DNA of 64,000 nt from Streptococcus suis (GTDB lineage: Bacteria > Bacillota > Bacilli > Lactobacillales > Streptococcaceae). The notes under the pieces are model-generated. The model made no database searches. It saw only the letters and a list, made by a program, of their open reading frames with translations, and had not been told where the DNA came from. The stretch lies in assembly GCF_019856455.1 (NCBI RefSeq), contig NZ_CP082205.1, positions 2,356,001 through 2,420,000 on the forward strand, written 5' to 3'. Both the position numbers and the translations under genes were made by a program. Shown piece after piece: positions 63,901-64,000 of this stretch; position 1 is the stretch's first letter; each line of letters begins with the position of its first letter.

Positions 63901-64000
63901 TATAATCTTTCTGTTGAATCTTCACATCGTCTCCTGACTTGCTTTCATCCAATAGCAAGAAGCCAATGGTACTTGGTAAATCTGTTAATTTAACATCAGT
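60965..64000 (-). CDS. apuA: Surface-anchored (amylo)pullulanase, C-terminal part
   Basis: The frame is open to the window edge (1011 residues visible, 5' end missing). A CBM48-type domain (about 130-240) precedes a GH13 pullulanase type I barrel: YNWGYDPQSYFAF is the diagnostic pullulanase motif, the nucleophile Asp is in VDGFRFDMMGDHD, the acid Glu in IMLGEGW, and the third Asp in AAHDN. A C-terminal beta domain, a linker and LPITGD with membrane helix and basic tail show wall anchoring. It cleaves alpha-1,6 bonds of pullulan/glycogen-type glucans outside the cell. S. suis ApuA also has an N-terminal amylase half, which would lie beyond 64000; the symbol is therefore likely, not proven. Confidence 0.88.
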   Translation of the reverse strand, partial: TDVKLTDLPSTIGFLLLDESKSGDDVKIQQKDYSFKDLKNQTQIFLKDDDATIYTNPYFVNNVRVTGVSHVSLTALEAAFTTLEGADKDSILEKLSVTDKNGQTVAVTDLVLDITSNKVRVLGDFNQENAGYTLKYGNDSFTTTMSWQLKDELYAYDGELGARVSQAGSVVDMTLWSPSADSVAVVLYDKDDQSKVVGKLAMTKGDKGQWDLELNSQSGLGIADYRGYYYHYEITRGDQSVLVLDPYAKSLAEWNSDLADTDPSYRIAKAAIVDPAEVGPSDLNYATIPNFNQREDAIIYEAHVRDFTSDPSISDELTAQFGTFVAFAERLSYLKDLGVTHIQLLPVMSYYFVNELKNAERMSEYASSNSNYNWGYDPQSYFAFTGMYSTDPTDPMKRIEEFKKLVNEIHKQGMGVILDVVYNHTSKTFLFEDLEPNYYHFMEADGTAKSSFGGGRLGTTHYMSRRVLVDSIKYLVDEFKVDGFRFDMMGDHDAEAIELAFTEAQKLNPNIIMLGEGWRTFTGDANQPVQPADQDWMSSTDTVAVFSDEIRNTLKSGYPNEGQPAFITGGAKSVESVFNNIKAQPGNFLADDPGDVIQYIAAHDNLTLFDIIAQSIKKDPSIAENYTEIHQRQRLGNLLVLTAQGTPFIHSGQEYGRTKQFRHPDYKEPVTEDKVPNKAHLLTNADGTPFDYPYYIHDSYDSSDAVNKFDWTKATDEALYPENTRTQAFTKGLIALRKSTDAFRLGTKDQVDQMVSLISIPGQNGIAKNDVVIAYQTIASNGDRYAVFVNADSKERSFVLSDSYKELLKGQVLVDGKRAGIAALTDLVGVTLTDDAVVLAPLTATVIRLSDIIAEVPDTAPTAEEKPILDFTTKERTEESVLPIAEEVRYDETLAKGQSYVLQEGKAGKKVVNYQDVLVDGKVVATNLLSETVVDSETRIVVKGSMEAKKEAEKPSLSTTAQASRQATSGASKASLPITGDRQSDLALLGLGLAGLGLTVAAQGRTKKSEE

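Noticed and set aside
1..64000. CRISPR array, tRNA or rRNA genes, prophage
   Set aside because: I saw no regularly spaced direct repeats with unique spacers, no tRNA cloverleaf ends, no rRNA sequence and no phage structural genes; the only stable RNA gene recognised is the SRP RNA.

Overview
The window is a low-GC Firmicute chromosome segment and almost certainly comes from Streptococcus suis or a very close relative. This is inferred from the content, not from a database search. Supporting points are a three-sortase pilus cluster like the S. suis srtBCD locus, a wall-anchored pullulanase next to an L-ascorbate (ula) operon, RUP-type streptococcal repeats, and the rnpA-yidC-jag/rpmH and argGH blocks.

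Layout. 1-6 kb: partial NUDIX gene, RelB/ParE-type toxin-antitoxin pair, rnmV-tatD, divergent TetR/alpha-beta hydrolase pair, decayed HAD phosphatase. 6-11.2 kb: rpmH, jag, yidC, rnpA, then argGH with ArgR-box-like sites. 11.3-17.5 kb: mobile-element zone with an IS30-family element, a NUDIX gene, a MerR regulator with a divergent small membrane protein, and an IS66-family element that has an exact 8-bp target duplication and itself carries an IS630-family insertion. 17.5-21.6 kb: gltX, MFS transporter, LiaF-like and LytTR regulator. 22-31 kb: pilus locus (three class C sortases, basal and backbone pilins) whose tip-adhesin gene is broken by an IS110-family element and cut off by a second IS630 copy. 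32-44.4 kb: truncated flavin reductase, FNT channel, MarR-controlled heterodimeric ABC exporter, gpsA-galU, rhomboid protease, 5-FTHF cyclo-ligase, the acetyl branch of lysine/diaminopimelate synthesis, and a membrane-anchored protein behind a (TA)9-spaced promoter. 44.5-50 kb: PPP phosphatase, a second unrelated IS110 element, pgi, a P-loop gene broken by a 17-bp duplication, the small SRP RNA gene, tadA. 50-64 kb: tkt and the complete ula regulon (ulaG, PRD regulator, a PsiE-like membrane gene, ulaABCDEF), then the cell-wall pullulanase, which runs off the window.

How the genes work together. UlaABC import and phosphorylate ascorbate, UlaG/D/E/F convert it to D-xylulose-5-P, and the adjacent transketolase takes that into central metabolism. 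Two near-identical dyads, one upstream of ulaG and one upstream of ulaA, are the probable UlaR sites. The extracellular pullulanase is a second carbohydrate-acquisition function. The pilus locus keeps its polymerising machinery but has probably lost its tip adhesin. Dispersed repeats (RUP-like 102-bp and 409-bp elements and a roughly 250-bp hairpin-rich family) lie between genes, and in one case a repeat encodes the C-terminus of a sortase.

The most informative observations are: a MerR-type promoter with 19-bp spacer driving an unknown membrane protein; the reconstructed IS66 and IS630 insertions; candidate guide (bridge) RNAs in two different IS110 elements; the potentially phase-variable (TA)9 promoter; and the reversible-looking 17-bp tandem duplication.
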